Origin: CAMBDR01 sp046597185
GTDB taxonomy: Bacteria; Pseudomonadota; Gammaproteobacteria; Burkholderiales; Burkholderiaceae_D
Direction: 5' to 3'
NCBI GenBank assembly: GCA_046597185.1
Contig: JBKJLF010000906.1
Coordinates: forward strand, 1-33,815
Length of the DNA stretch: 33,815 bases
A program made the translations under genes and the position numbers. The notes under the pieces are model-generated. The model had not been told where the DNA came from. It saw nothing but the letters and a program-made list of their open reading frames with translations, and searched no databases. Below are positions 1-7,820 of this stretch, in pieces; the first letter of the stretch is position 1; the number at the start of each line of letters is the position of its first letter.

Positions 1-696
1 CTGGTTGCCAAGCGTGTTTTGTAGGCCTTCAAGTTTTGGATAGCGGGTGATTAAGCCCAGATTGCTATCGCGCAGGGCAATAGAGCCGCCCGCTGCCAAC
101 GCAACGGTTGCCAATATTTTATCCAGGTCTTTAAGGCGAATCGAAGCCAGGATAAGGCCGCCAAAGGTGCCATCGGTTTTATTGAAGCGGCGCACCAGGG
201 GCAGAATCTCGATTCCAGAGACCCGGCCTTTAACTGGTTTGCCGATATGTAATTGAACTTCAGGATGGTCGCGCAAAAAAGGAAAATAGTCGCGGTCAGC
301 AACGCTGGTGAAGGAAGATGGGACTTTTTCGCCGTAGACAATTTTCCCGCTTTCATCGGTTGCCAGCAAAACGCCCCCATACTGCAAAAACTGTTTTTGC
401 CGAAGTAAAAATTGATTAAATGCTTCTTTATTAATCGGCCCTTGGGCCGTTTGCTGTTCAAATTCATCGGTTGCTGCCGCCAGCGCGATATCAATCGAGC
501 GGATCATGTTGGAGAGGCTCAATGCCAAGGTTTGAGATAAATTTTGCGTGGCGACATACGCATTTTTTTCGGTCTCGTTGTATTCCAACCATAAATGCAG
601 CAGCATGATGGAAGAGGTGATCAAAATCGTTGCTGCTACCCAAAGGTTGAGCATGTTGTGATGTTTCGCCGCCAGAGCAGAAGCGTTGCCTTGCAT
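1..696 (-). CDS. dCache-type membrane sensor protein, N-terminal part (partial)
   Basis: The reverse frame is open from an ATG at 696 to the window edge (232 codons, no stop), so the gene is cut by the boundary. AAGGGGA lies about 8 bases before the ATG. Residues ~17-36 form a transmembrane helix (LWVAATILITSSIMLLHLWL). The following periplasmic part has the hallmarks of a PDC/dCache_1 ligand-binding domain: an ADRDYFPF motif, then HIGKPVKGRVSG, then IEILPLVRRF and DGTFGGLILASI. In this family such domains sit before a second helix and a cytoplasmic GGDEF, EAL or histidine kinase output domain, which is outside the window, so the output cannot be named. The protein would sense an unknown small molecule at the inner membrane. 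Shorter ORFs on this stretch in other frames are shadows. Confidence 0.85.
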   Translation of the reverse strand, partial: MQGNASALAAKHHNMLNLWVAATILITSSIMLLHLWLEYNETEKNAYVATQNLSQTLALSLSNMIRSIDIALAAATDEFEQQTAQGPINKEAFNQFLLRQKQFLQYGGVLLATDESGKIVYGEKVPSSFTSVADRDYFPFLRDHPEVQLHIGKPVKGRVSGIEILPLVRRFNKTDGTFGGLILASIRLKDLDKILATVALAAGGSIALRDSNLGLITRYPKLEGLQNTLGNQ

Positions 697-767
697 GGAG
701 GTTTCCCCTTTTCAAACCTGTGTTGTTGGAATTTTTGTAGCGTAGTTGGAATATCATAACAGGCTAT

Positions 768-947
768 TTATTGCGTGCGCCAGAAACGCTTTACAATCAT
801 CAATATTGTTGCGCTCCGGCGCATTTCCCGCGTCCCCACATATTTTGGATTGCGCTCGAAGACTTCGACTTCATAGCCGCGTTCAACCAATTCATGCGCG
901 GCGCTTATGCCTGCGACGCCGCCACCGATAATGAAAACTTTTGCCAT
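768..947 (-). pseudogene. Truncated FAD/NAD(P)-binding oxidoreductase, N-terminal remnant
   Basis: The ATG at 947 opens a 59-codon frame that begins with a complete Rossmann dinucleotide fold: MAKVFIIGGGVAGISAAHEL (GxGxxG-type fingerprint), then a beta strand ending in EVEVFERNPKYV, where the acidic residue would bind the FAD ribose. Related amine-oxidase/phytoene-desaturase-like flavoproteins run for over 450 residues and continue with a Gly-Gly-Lys-Ala-like segment. Here the similarity stops after residue ~38 and the frame ends in unrelated sequence. It is therefore a 5' remnant left by a deletion, probably not functional. It diverges from the hypothetical gene starting at 1021, so that gene's promoter probably lies in the 73-base gap. 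Confidence 0.75.
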
Positions 948-1020
948 GTTTGCGCCGATTATTGGGTTGTTGGGCGATTTTACGCCAAGGGTTGATCTGT
1001 TTGGATTAGGGCAAAGGGCG

Positions 1021-1347
1021 ATGAAAATTTTGGCTAAGCGGCGCGGGCCTGATCCGGTGGAAGCGGTGGTAATCAATGGTGTACGCTTTGAGGCAATTCA
1101 TTTTGGTGACGAGTTGGGGGTAGATCAAAATGGCGGTTATGTCGTCGCTTACGACGAAAACACCAATGCGCGACTATGGATTTTAAAGGTGTATGAAACC
1201 AAATATGATCCAAAATGGGAAAAAGACGTGCAGGATACGTTCATCACCAGCCTTGGTAACAGCGGCGGGAAATTAAAAGTGGTAAATGAGCGTGATCGGC
1301 GGTTTTTGGTGGATATCGTTAGTAAAAAGATTGAGCGCATCAAGTAG
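1021..1347 (+). CDS. Small conserved hypothetical protein
   Basis: 108 codons from ATG 1021, with an AGGGCAAAGGG purine stretch just upstream. The frame is open further 5' to about 907, but the upstream part overlaps the start of the divergent flavoprotein remnant, so I prefer the internal ATG. The sequence is soluble with no signal peptide. It reads like a compact mixed alpha/beta domain with the core motifs VRFEAIHFGDE, NGGYVVAYDE, RLWILKVYETKYDP and EKDVQDTFI, followed by a Lys/Arg-rich tail. From memory it resembles small uncharacterised proteobacterial proteins that share a 'QNGGY.AA.D...G..LW.LKVY' core, but I know of no assigned function. Confidence 0.65.
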   Translation: MKILAKRRGPDPVEAVVINGVRFEAIHFGDELGVDQNGGYVVAYDENTNARLWILKVYETKYDPKWEKDVQDTFITSLGNSGGKLKVVNERDRRFLVDIVSKKIERIK

Positions 1348-1371
1348 TACGAATGACTAACTTCATAGTTT

Positions 1372-1430
1372 AACAGCGGCACCAGCAATTGGCCCGTGGC
1401 GGGCACTTCTTGCCGGATGCCGCGAAAATA
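1372..1430 (-). pseudogene. Fragmentary second copy of the STAND ATPase 3' end
   Basis: Two short blocks match the ATPase gene next door. Bases 1372-1394 are identical to 2012-2034, and 1397-1430 match 2136-2169 with one mismatch. In the intact copy the two blocks lie about 100 bases apart, but here they are only 2 bases apart. This is a relic of a second copy of the same gene family with an internal deletion. It has no coding capacity. Confidence 0.75.
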
Positions 1431-1460
1431 CGTGATGCGACTTGAACCATTGCCAAACGG

Positions 1461-1820
1461 CTACATATATTTTTTTATAAATTCAAAATACGCCCTTTTC
1501 CCGTAAACGGAGTGGCGCTTAACTGATCTTTTGATTTTTTCCAACCTTATAACATATTCCTTAAGCGTAAGACCCTCGTTATTATCAATCCTTGCCAAGC
1601 CAAGCTCAACGCACCATTGAATGACGCCCTGCAAATTTTCATCGGTGCTGACTGACTCATTGCGGGCAAATCCGAAGCGCTGTTTGATGGCAATAACGGC
1701 ATGGTCGAGCGCAAAAATACACATGGCGTCCGTCAAATTCGGGTTATTAAGATATTCCGCCGTTAGCCCGGCCTCAATATTTTGGCAAACATCCAAAAAC
1801 TCGTCATCATTAAAATCCAT
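1461..1820 (-). CDS. Hypothetical protein, about 119 residues
   Basis: The start is placed at the ATG at 1820, not at the upstream start at 1844, because AAAGGG lies 4-5 bases before it. The product begins MDFNDDEFLDVCQNIEAGL. It is a small all-helical-looking soluble protein with a Cys near the N-terminus, a central segment MCIFALDHAVIAIKQRFGFA, and a basic C-terminus ending FEFIKKYM. There is no transmembrane segment or signal peptide. I do not recognise the family. It lies between two relics of the same STAND ATPase family (1372-1430 and 1975 onward), so it may have travelled with an accessory module, perhaps as a partner or immunity gene. That is context-based inference only. Confidence 0.6.
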   Translation of the reverse strand: MDFNDDEFLDVCQNIEAGLTAEYLNNPNLTDAMCIFALDHAVIAIKQRFGFARNESVSTDENLQGVIQWCVELGLARIDNNEGLTLKEYVIRLEKIKRSVKRHSVYGKRAYFEFIKKYM

Positions 1821-1974
1821 ACAACCCTTTCTAAAAAGTATCATTATGCGCCACCAACCTCAAACTGGGCTGGGGCGCGCTTCGGGTGCTTGGGTGGGCA
1901 GCGCCGATTTTGGGGTTCCCGCACCGCCCCATTTGTGGGATTTGCGGCGGCTAGGGACGAGCTCTATTATAAAC

Positions 1975-2735
1975 TCACACCATCTCATCCTTTTCCCGTA
2001 TCCAGCGCCCAAACAGCGGCACCAGCAATTGGCCGTCGTCGTCCACCAGCATGCGGCGGCGTAGCCAGCGTTTGGTTTCCTTTTCCAGTGTGATGTGTTC
2101 ATGGTTGGCCAGCGCGGTAAGTGCAGCTTGGCCAATGGCGGGCACTTCTTGCCAGATGCCGCGAAAATAATAGGTGTAGCTGGAGAGCAGTTCCGGCTCG
2201 ATTTGTGCCAGATCGGCCAGAGTGGCGCGCTTGCGTTTGCTGCGGTTCAGGGTTTCTACCAGGGCGTAGCCGTAGACTTGGGTGAGGAAGGGCTGGCCAC
2301 GGCTGCGCAGCCAGATTTCTTGCGCCAGTTCGTTGGAAATGGCGTCGTCCGGGAATTCCGGGATGGGTTGGGTGAGCAGGGCGACGCTGGTGGCTTGATC
2401 CAAAAAGCCGAGCCGCATTTCGCGCAGGTTGATGAAGTGGTCGTTCCAGAGGGTGCCCAATTCATCGAAGGGGGCGGCACCGGCGACCAGCAGGCGCACG
2501 CGGCGGCCATGCTGAATGGTGGCGCGGAAAAGGCCCATCAGTTGCAATAGCTCGCGGCCTTCGGTTGCGGGGAAGAGGGTTTCGAGGCGCTCGAATTCGT
2601 CGATGCAGATCAGGATGCGGTGTTGGGTGGAGAAGTGTTTGAGTTGATCCAGCCATTGTTTTAAGGCTTCGATGGGGGCGCTTTGCGCGTCTTGCGTGGG
2701 GGCCGGGGTGGGCTTGAGCGTGAGCGTGGGCAGGC
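1975..2735 (-). pseudogene. STAND-type AAA ATPase, Walker B to C-terminus
   Basis: The reverse frame ending in a stop at 1975 reads back without interruption past 2730. It contains a Walker B strand (HRILICIDEFE) at about 2590-2620, a sensor-like segment (VRLLVAGAAPFDEL), a SRGQPFLTQ motif typical of the lid/winged-helix part of NACHT/STAND ATPases, and a C-terminal winged-helix-like end (RRMLVDDDGQLLVPLFGRWI). No Walker A precedes it in this frame. The frame before it is a proline-rich stretch joined to a different reading frame at about 2736. It is therefore the 3' half of a P-loop ATPase gene cut off from its nucleotide-binding loop, and it is the longest of three pieces at 1975-3861. Confidence 0.75.
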
Positions 2736-3212
2736 TCAGGCGGTGGCTGCAGTGCGGGCGGTTTCCAGTGCGGCGAGCCAGGTTTGCAGGACGGGTGGTA
2801 AAAAGCGGGCGATGGGTTCTTGTGAGGTGAGTAATTGGTTTGCTATGGCTTGTAGTGCTTGGCTGGCGGCGTTGAAGTGTTGCAGGCTAATGGCGGGCGT
2901 CGTTGCGCCCAAACCTGCTTGCATGAAGCGTGCGTTAGCAGCAAATGCGCTGAGTAAAGTGCTATCGTTTTCATTGCCGGGTAACCATAGGCCACGCAAA
3001 TTAGCAATTGCCGCGAAGTTGCCTGCCTTGGCCAAAGCGCGTAATTCATTGGCGTGTAATTGGTTTAGCACCGAGATAGCACTACGTTTTTGGCCAACTG
3101 AGCGCAAAGCGCTACGGATGGCTTGTTTTGCCAGTGCAGGCTGATATTCTGCCGCAGCAAGGATTTGGCGCGCTAAAAAAGGGTAGGGCAAATAACTTAG
3201 ATCATGGTACAT
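2736..3212 (-). pseudogene. Helical domain fragment of a STAND/AAA protein
   Basis: A 158-codon reverse frame from ATG 3212 that stops at 2736. It is wholly alpha-helical in character and Ala/Leu-rich: LARQILAAAEYQPALAKQAI, NLRGLWLPGNENDSTLLSAF, HFNAASQALQAIANQLL, RFLPPVLQTWLAALETA. It looks like the helical N-terminal region that precedes the AAA domain in some conflict-system STAND ATPases, where an 'NPF...GRE' linker and the P-loop would follow. Here the frame stops after ARTAATA, and the Walker B part continues in a different frame. Its 5' end overlaps the SEFIR fragment by 11 bases in another frame. There is no convincing Shine-Dalgarno. It is best read as a displaced or frameshifted piece of the same decayed locus. 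Confidence 0.6.
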
Positions 3213-3861
3213 GAGCGGGCAACAGCGAGGTTTTACCGATGCGCCTGTCCCCCCACAAGCGACACGCTACGCTTTTCATCCAGCGCCGTATGCAAGGCGT
3301 GCAGCAAATCATCGCGCCCAAAAAAGCGCGCTGCAACAGCAGGTTTCCAAGGATTGAACGGATTGGCGGCCAACGCGCCCGGATCACCCGCAGGTGCAGC
3401 GGGTACGCCCAGGCACGCACGAACCAAAGCCAAAACATCCCCTTGTTTGGATGAAAAAGCATGCCCATTGCTCCAAGCTCCAGCGCCTTCGGGCAATGAT
3501 CAAAACAAAATGGATCAGGAAAGATGGGGTAAAACTTGTTATTGCGCTGCGCCGCGTTATACAAATCCTGCGTAATCACCGCGCCTTCCCACGCCACGCC
3601 CTTGCCGCTGGTAGGCGGCGCACGCTTCTCAAAGCGCGGCTTATACGATGCCGAACACACCACCAACACCACGGCAGCATCTTCAATCGACTGTTGCATC
3701 CATGCCGGCCAGCCCAAAACCGGCGCTTGAATGTCGTGATCAAAATCAGCCACCACCGCCACCCCATTTGCGCGCAAATAATCGCACAAGGCTTTTACCT
3801 GCGCGCGAAAAGCATCGCTCTCCCAAGCGTAGCTGATAAAAACGATGGGCTGCGACGGCAT
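3202..3861 (-). pseudogene. SEFIR-domain/AAA protein N-terminal part, frameshifted
   Basis: An ATG at 3861 follows AGGAGA with good spacing. The first ~115 residues are a SEFIR/TIR-like domain: IVFISYAWESD, then the GWPAWMQQSIEDAAVVLVVC core, SASYKPRFEKR, and GKGVAWEGAVI leading to NKFYPIFPD. Near 3510 the coding similarity jumps to another frame (LPEGAGAWSNG, then FFGRDDLLHALHTALDEKRS). It returns to the first frame at a run of six C (3249-3254 on the plus strand), giving a Walker A loop (GDRRIGKTSLL). It ends shortly afterwards at 3202. SEFIR-STAND proteins are thought to act in antiviral or programmed-death signalling. This copy has at least two frameshifts and lacks the rest of the ATPase. 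Confidence 0.75.
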
Positions 3862-3981
3862 GACGGCACTCTCCTGATCGTTATGGCAATTCTGCGGTTG
3901 TTGCTTTCAGTACTTATTTTTCTGATTCCAACGCATTAACCGACTCTTGCGTAATTTGCCCGCAGCAGCCAGAATTTTTCG

Positions 3982-4083
3982 TGGGGGATTCAGAAATACA
4001 TTGCGGAAGTGGAAAGCGGTGCCATGCAATTGCTGCCGCTTGCCGAGGCGCTTGCTGAAATTCGAGCCGATAGCGAGTTGTAA
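3982..4083 (+). pseudogene. 3' remnant of an unidentified gene in an otherwise empty gap
   Basis: Within the 473-base gap 3862-4334 one plus-strand frame looks coding: WGIQKYIAEVESGAMQLLPL, then AEALAEIRADSEL and a TAA stop. No start or upstream body remains. It resembles the C-terminal tail of a longer enzyme, but I cannot name the family. The rest of the gap (4084-4334) is AT-richer with TATAAT at 4197-4202, but no well-placed -35 box was found. It probably holds the promoter of the DUF1016 gene at 4335. Confidence 0.35.
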
Positions 4084-4334
4084 TTGGCATGCGTAACTGC
4101 GTTTGAGGCCACCACCCAGGCATCAACCTGCGCCATCATTTCCGCCTTGACTGAATCCAACGCATCAAACTGTGAATCCGACTCACCCTAAAAACGTATA
4201 ATAAATGCAGAATTGTGAAACTGCGCTATGCTGTATCACTTGCACTGAATAAATTTCGCAAACTTTGAATTTTTTTCATTTGCAAAGCATAATATGCCAC
4301 ATCCTTGTAAAAACCGACTTACCTGAGAAATCCC

Positions 4335-5432
4335 ATGTCGAAAAATAACCGCACCAGCCATGAAGCAACAAACGATCTGGCTAAACTACTCCCAGAAGGC
4401 TACGCCGATTGGCTACAATCCCTCAAAGGGCGCATCAATGCTGCCCGTAGCCGCGCTGCGCTGGCAGCCAATGGCGAAATGATTCGGCTCTATCACCAAA
4501 TCGGCCAGGATATTCTTGAACGCCAAGTAAAACAAGGTTGGGGTAGTAAGGTAATTGCCAGATTGGCCCGCGATTTGAAGGATTCATTTCCCGATATGAA
4601 AGGTTTTTCCGTCAGTAACATTAAGTATATGCGCTATTTCGCAGAAAACTGCCCGGATGGTCAAATTGGTCAGCAGCCTGCTGACCAATTGCCATGGTTC
4701 CATATTGTCACCTTGCTGACCAAGGCCACGTCCACCGAGCGTGAATGGTACGCCCGGCAAGCGGTGAACCATGGTTGGTCGCGCTTGACCCTGGAGTTGC
4801 ATATCCAAAACCGTTTACATGGCCGGCAAGGTGCTGCGGTCAGCAATTTTGAACTGCGCTTGCCCGCACCTGATTCCGCTCTGGCGCAAGAAACACTAAA
4901 AGACCCTTACCTGTTTGATTTCCTCGGTTTGGCTGACGATGCGCACGAACGCGATATCGAAGATGCTTTGATTCGCCATATCACCCGTTTTTTACTGGAA
5001 ATGGGGGCTGGCTTTGCATTTGTTGGGCGCCAGTTTCGATTGGACGTGGGGGGCGATGAATTTTTTATTGATTTGTTGTTCTACCATACCCGACTTAAAT
5101 GCTATGTGGTGGTTGAACTCAAAGGCGGTGCGTTCAAGCCTGAGCATATCGGCCAACTGAATTTTTATCTGACGGCGATTGATGCGCAAGTGAAAGCGGA
5201 AGACGATAAACCAACCATAGGCTTATTGTTGTGCCGCAAACAAAACCGTTTGGTGGCCCAATATGCGGTAAATGGGATTGATAAACCGATAGGCGTTGCT
5301 GAATATCAATTAATGGAGGGATTGCCTGATCTGTTAGCGAAAAATTTACCCAGTATCGAGGATATTGAGGCGGAATTTACCGGGCCAGTGCTTGTTTCAA
5401 ATGACAGCATTGCCAATGATGATGATGAATGA
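4335..5432 (+). CDS. YhcG/DUF1016 family PD-(D/E)XK nuclease-like protein
   Basis: 365 residues, close to full length for the family. The N-terminal half (residues ~18-165) is the DUF1016_N helical domain, with RSRAALAANGEMIRLYHQIG, GWGSKVIARLARDLK, FSVSNIKYMRYF and the family's QLPW motif. The C-terminal half (~195-345) is the YhcG PD-(D/E)XK fold: the catalytic-type residues are seen in FFIDLLFYH, YVVVELKGGAFKPEHIGQLN (E-x-K) and the following helix. The family is linked to phage and restriction-associated loci and mobile-element maintenance, but its biochemical role is poorly defined. It is a lone gene. The tail is very acidic (NDSIANDDDE). Codons ~110-119 overlap a perfect palindrome that recurs after the stop. 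No frameshift is seen, so it is probably active. Confidence 0.9.
   Translation: MSKNNRTSHEATNDLAKLLPEGYADWLQSLKGRINAARSRAALAANGEMIRLYHQIGQDILERQVKQGWGSKVIARLARDLKDSFPDMKGFSVSNIKYMRYFAENCPDGQIGQQPADQLPWFHIVTLLTKATSTEREWYARQAVNHGWSRLTLELHIQNRLHGRQGAAVSNFELRLPAPDSALAQETLKDPYLFDFLGLADDAHERDIEDALIRHITRFLLEMGAGFAFVGRQFRLDVGGDEFFIDLLFYHTRLKCYVVVELKGGAFKPEHIGQLNFYLTAIDAQVKAEDDKPTIGLLLCRKQNRLVAQYAVNGIDKPIGVAEYQLMEGLPDLLAKNLPSIEDIEAEFTGPVLVSNDSIANDDDE
4661..4693. repeat. 33-bp direct repeat containing a perfect palindrome, copy 1 (intragenic)
   Basis: The palindrome at 4664-4690 has 13-base arms (AATTGGTCAGCAG and its complement) around a single C. The 33-base sequence, including the flanks, is repeated exactly at 5435-5467. 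This copy lies inside the DUF1016 gene in frame and encodes QIGQQPADQL. Confidence 0.95.
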
Positions 5433-5434
5433 AT

Positions 5435-5467
5435 TCAAATTGGTCAGCAGCCTGCTGACCAATTGCC
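5435..5467. repeat. 33-bp direct repeat containing a perfect palindrome, copy 2 (after stop)
   Basis: Identical to 4661-4693. It begins 2 bases after the DUF1016 stop codon. It could form a strong 13-bp hairpin downstream of the gene, but no T-run follows on either strand, so it is not a classic intrinsic terminator. It might stabilise the mRNA 3' end or be a mobile palindrome. Confidence 0.95.
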
Positions 5468-5549
5468 GCCACGCTTGCGCAAACACGTTGCGCCGTGCAA
5501 ATGAAGTTGCTGAACACCCCCATTGGCCCACCTTCATGCTATTCGTCGC

Positions 5550-6416
5550 TCAATTGGTTTTGCCGCCAGCCGGAAAAAACACTTGCTCACCCGTTGCCCC
5601 AGGGCTGCGAAAGGCTGCAATTTTTTGTTTGCCCGCTTCTGACGTAATCCAATCGATCAATTGCATTGCCCCCTTGTAATTGACATGCGGGTGGCGTCCC
5701 GGGTTGACTGCAATAATGCCATACGGGTTGCGCATTTTGGGGTCGCCCTCCAGCAGCAACACCAAATCGGTTTTGCCGCGCCAGGCGGCAAAGGTGGCGC
5801 GGTCGCTTAAGGTATAGGCTTGCAGTTCGCTCGCCATATTCAACACTTCACCCATGCCCAAACCGGCAGCCAGGTAATACGGCGGCTTGGGCTTCATGCC
5901 CAGTAATTGCCAGTAAGACAGTTCCATCTGTTCGGTGCCAGAGTGGTCGCCGCGCGAAATAAACTTGACCTCTTTGCTTGCAATTTTGCGCATCGCAGCC
6001 AGCACGTCGTGCCCGCCCGCAATGCCCGCCGGGTCACGCGCGGGGCCAAGCAAAACAAAGTCATTGGCCATCACATCGCGTCTATTCACACCATATCCCG
6101 CTGCCACCAACTGATCTTCTTGCGCGCGCGCATGCGCCAGTACCAGATCGACATCGCCATTTTGCGCCAGCGCCAGCGCCTTACCGCTGCCAACGGCAAT
6201 CACCTGCACTTTGAGGCCGCTTTCGGCTTCAAAAGTGGGCAGCAAAAACGCCAGCAGGCCGGAATTTTCGGTGCTGGTGGTGGTGGCCAGGCGTAGCGTT
6301 TTGGATTGCGCCGACGGTGCCTGTGCCAGCGCCAGGTTGAATGAGCATAGCCAGCAAATACAGCAAATACAGCACAGCATGAAGCGGATTGTTGGGACGA
6401 TGGATGGTGACAGCAT
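5550..6416 (-). CDS. tupA: Tungstate ABC transporter substrate-binding protein
   Basis: A periplasmic oxyanion-binding protein that delivers tungstate to the TupBC membrane complex. The start is set at the ATG at 6416 because AAAGGA lies 9 bases upstream. The alternative ATG at 6434 overlaps the tupC stop (ATGA) but lacks a Shine-Dalgarno. A signal peptide ends near ALAQA. Its hydrophobic core is oddly cysteine-rich (FMLCCICCICWLCSF) and is encoded by short repeats. The mature part carries the family's oxyanion-binding TTTSTENSGLL near the N-terminus, VIAVGSGKALALAQNGDVDL, and ISRGDHSGTEQMELSYW. Length (~288) is normal. It is the last gene of tupB-tupC-tupA on the minus strand. Molybdate could also be bound; the TTTST.NSGL pattern favours tungstate. 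Confidence 0.92.
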   Translation of the reverse strand: MLSPSIVPTIRFMLCCICCICWLCSFNLALAQAPSAQSKTLRLATTTSTENSGLLAFLLPTFEAESGLKVQVIAVGSGKALALAQNGDVDLVLAHARAQEDQLVAAGYGVNRRDVMANDFVLLGPARDPAGIAGGHDVLAAMRKIASKEVKFISRGDHSGTEQMELSYWQLLGMKPKPPYYLAAGLGMGEVLNMASELQAYTLSDRATFAAWRGKTDLVLLLEGDPKMRNPYGIIAVNPGRHPHVNYKGAMQLIDWITSEAGKQKIAAFRSPGATGEQVFFPAGGKTN

Positions 6417-6430
6417 GGGTGGTTTTCCTT

Positions 6431-7102
6431 TCATTTGTATTGCAGTATGCCATCGCGCAATTTCCAGTGCACGATGTCGGCGCGTCGAATCAAATCCCGG
6501 TCATGGCAAACCATGAGTAGCGAACGGCCATCGCGTACCAAATCCGGAATCAAAGCCAGCACTTGCTCACGCGCCTGGCCGTCCAGATTGGCCGTTGGTT
6601 CATCCAGCAGCCAGCATTGCGGTTGCAACACCTTGGCGCGCGCCAGTGCGACCCGTTGTTTTTCGCCGCCCGAGAGCTGGCGCGCCGGGCTGTGGCGCAA
6701 GTGTAAAATGCCGGCCCATTGCATGGCTTCGATGATTTGCATATGCTTCGCCTGCTGCGCCTGCCTGGGCTGGAACAGGCCGCCGCGCGCGCGCAAGCCA
6801 TAGCCCACATTGTATTCCACCGTGCCTGCAAACATGACCGGATGTTGATACACATAGCCCATTGCCAAACGCAATGCGGGCGCATAAGGTTGCAGCGTAA
6901 CGGGCACCCCGTGCAAGCTGGCCGCGCCAATGTGCGCGGTTTCCAGCCCGGCCAGGATGCGCAGTAGCACGCTTTTGCCTGCGCCATTCATACCGGTCAG
7001 TACATAGGCATGGCCGCAATCGATGCATAATTCATCGATATCAAGCAACAGGCGCGGCCCGAAACGCTTTTGCAATTGCTGTACCTGTAGCAGCGCTGTC
7101 AT
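6431..7102 (-). CDS. tupC: Tungstate ABC transporter ATP-binding protein
   Basis: A 223-residue cytoplasmic ATPase that powers tungstate import. The Walker A GMNGAGKS is at residues 37-44. The Q-loop lies in GYVYQHPVMFAGTV, the ABC signature in ARQLSGGEKQRVALARA, Walker B plus D-loop in CWLLDEPTANLD, and the switch His in MVCHDRD. The start ATG at 7102 overlaps the tupB stop as ATGA, and its own stop overlaps the first possible tupA start in the same way, so the three genes are translationally coupled. Length and motif order are canonical for the small phosphate/tungstate-type ATPases. Confidence 0.93.
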   Translation of the reverse strand: MTALLQVQQLQKRFGPRLLLDIDELCIDCGHAYVLTGMNGAGKSVLLRILAGLETAHIGAASLHGVPVTLQPYAPALRLAMGYVYQHPVMFAGTVEYNVGYGLRARGGLFQPRQAQQAKHMQIIEAMQWAGILHLRHSPARQLSGGEKQRVALARAKVLQPQCWLLDEPTANLDGQAREQVLALIPDLVRDGRSLLMVCHDRDLIRRADIVHWKLRDGILQYK

Positions 7103-7800
7103 GTGGCCGCCGGCTGGCCTTCGCCCTGCAACAGCAGCAGTGCGGCATTGATCAACAATGCGGTCAGCATCAGCACCAGCCCCAGGGCAATGCCACGGGC
7201 AAATTCACCTTTGGCGGTTTCGAGGGCGATGGCAGTGGTGATGGTGCGGGTGTGGTCAAGGATATTGCCGCCCACCATCATGGCGCAGCCAACTTCAGAA
7301 ATCACCCGGCCAAAGCCATTGACCATGGCCGCCATCACCCCAAAGCGTGCTTCAAAAATCAGTGTCGCCATCACCCGCCAGCGCGACGCGCCCAGCACGC
7401 GTGCGGTTTCGCCCAGGCGCACATCACACGCTTGCAAGGCGCTGATGCAAAAGGCCAGCAATACCGGAAACGCAATCAGCGCCTGCCCCAAAATCATGCC
7501 TGCGGGGTCAAACAACCAGCCCAGGCTACCCCAGGGGCCATGGCGCGAGAGCAGCATGTACAGCAACAGCCCGACCAGCACCGTAGGCATGGCCAGCGCA
7601 GCCTGCGCCAGCCAGATTAAGCCACGCCGCCCCGGAAAGCGCGAGCAAGCGATCCAGTAAGCGGCCCCGAGTGCGGGCGGAGTGGCCAATAGCAGGGCAG
7701 ACAGCACGGTTTTGAGCGAGAGCGCAATGATGCGCCACAAGGCGGCATCGCCATACAGCAGCAGGGAAAGCGCTTGGGCAATGGCGGCAGTTAAGGACAT
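7099..7800 (-). CDS. tupB: Tungstate ABC transporter permease
   Basis: A 233-residue inner-membrane protein with about five to six hydrophobic helices, for example around IIALSLKTVLSALLLATPPA, LAQAALAMPTVLVGLLLYML, ALIAFPVLLAFCI and the C-terminal LGLVLMLTALLINAALLLL. The EAA-type cytoplasmic loop that contacts the ATPase is visible as ETARVLGASRWRVMATLIFE, and ISEVGCAMMVGGNI follows. It is the first gene of the tupBCA operon. The upstream gap to the FMN reductase stop is only about 20 bases, so transcription may come from the reductase promoter. Confidence 0.92.
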   Translation of the reverse strand: MSLTAAIAQALSLLLYGDAALWRIIALSLKTVLSALLLATPPALGAAYWIACSRFPGRRGLIWLAQAALAMPTVLVGLLLYMLLSRHGPWGSLGWLFDPAGMILGQALIAFPVLLAFCISALQACDVRLGETARVLGASRWRVMATLIFEARFGVMAAMVNGFGRVISEVGCAMMVGGNILDHTRTITTAIALETAKGEFARGIALGLVLMLTALLINAALLLLQGEGQPAAT

Positions 7801-7820
7801 GGGTTAAGGCTGGCAGGCCG

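Noticed and set aside
51..757. Two reverse-strand ORFs of 147 and 88 codons
   Set aside because: They are shadows in the wrong frames of the dCache sensor, whose open frame runs through 1-696 without a stop.
5435..5467. Rho-independent terminator after the DUF1016 gene
   Set aside because: The hairpin is strong, but no T-run follows on either strand, and an identical copy lies inside the gene.
5550..7800. Functional link between tungstate uptake and the 2-oxoacid oxidoreductase
   Set aside because: KorAB-type enzymes use TPP and iron-sulfur clusters, not tungsten, and the operons are 5 kb apart with other genes between.
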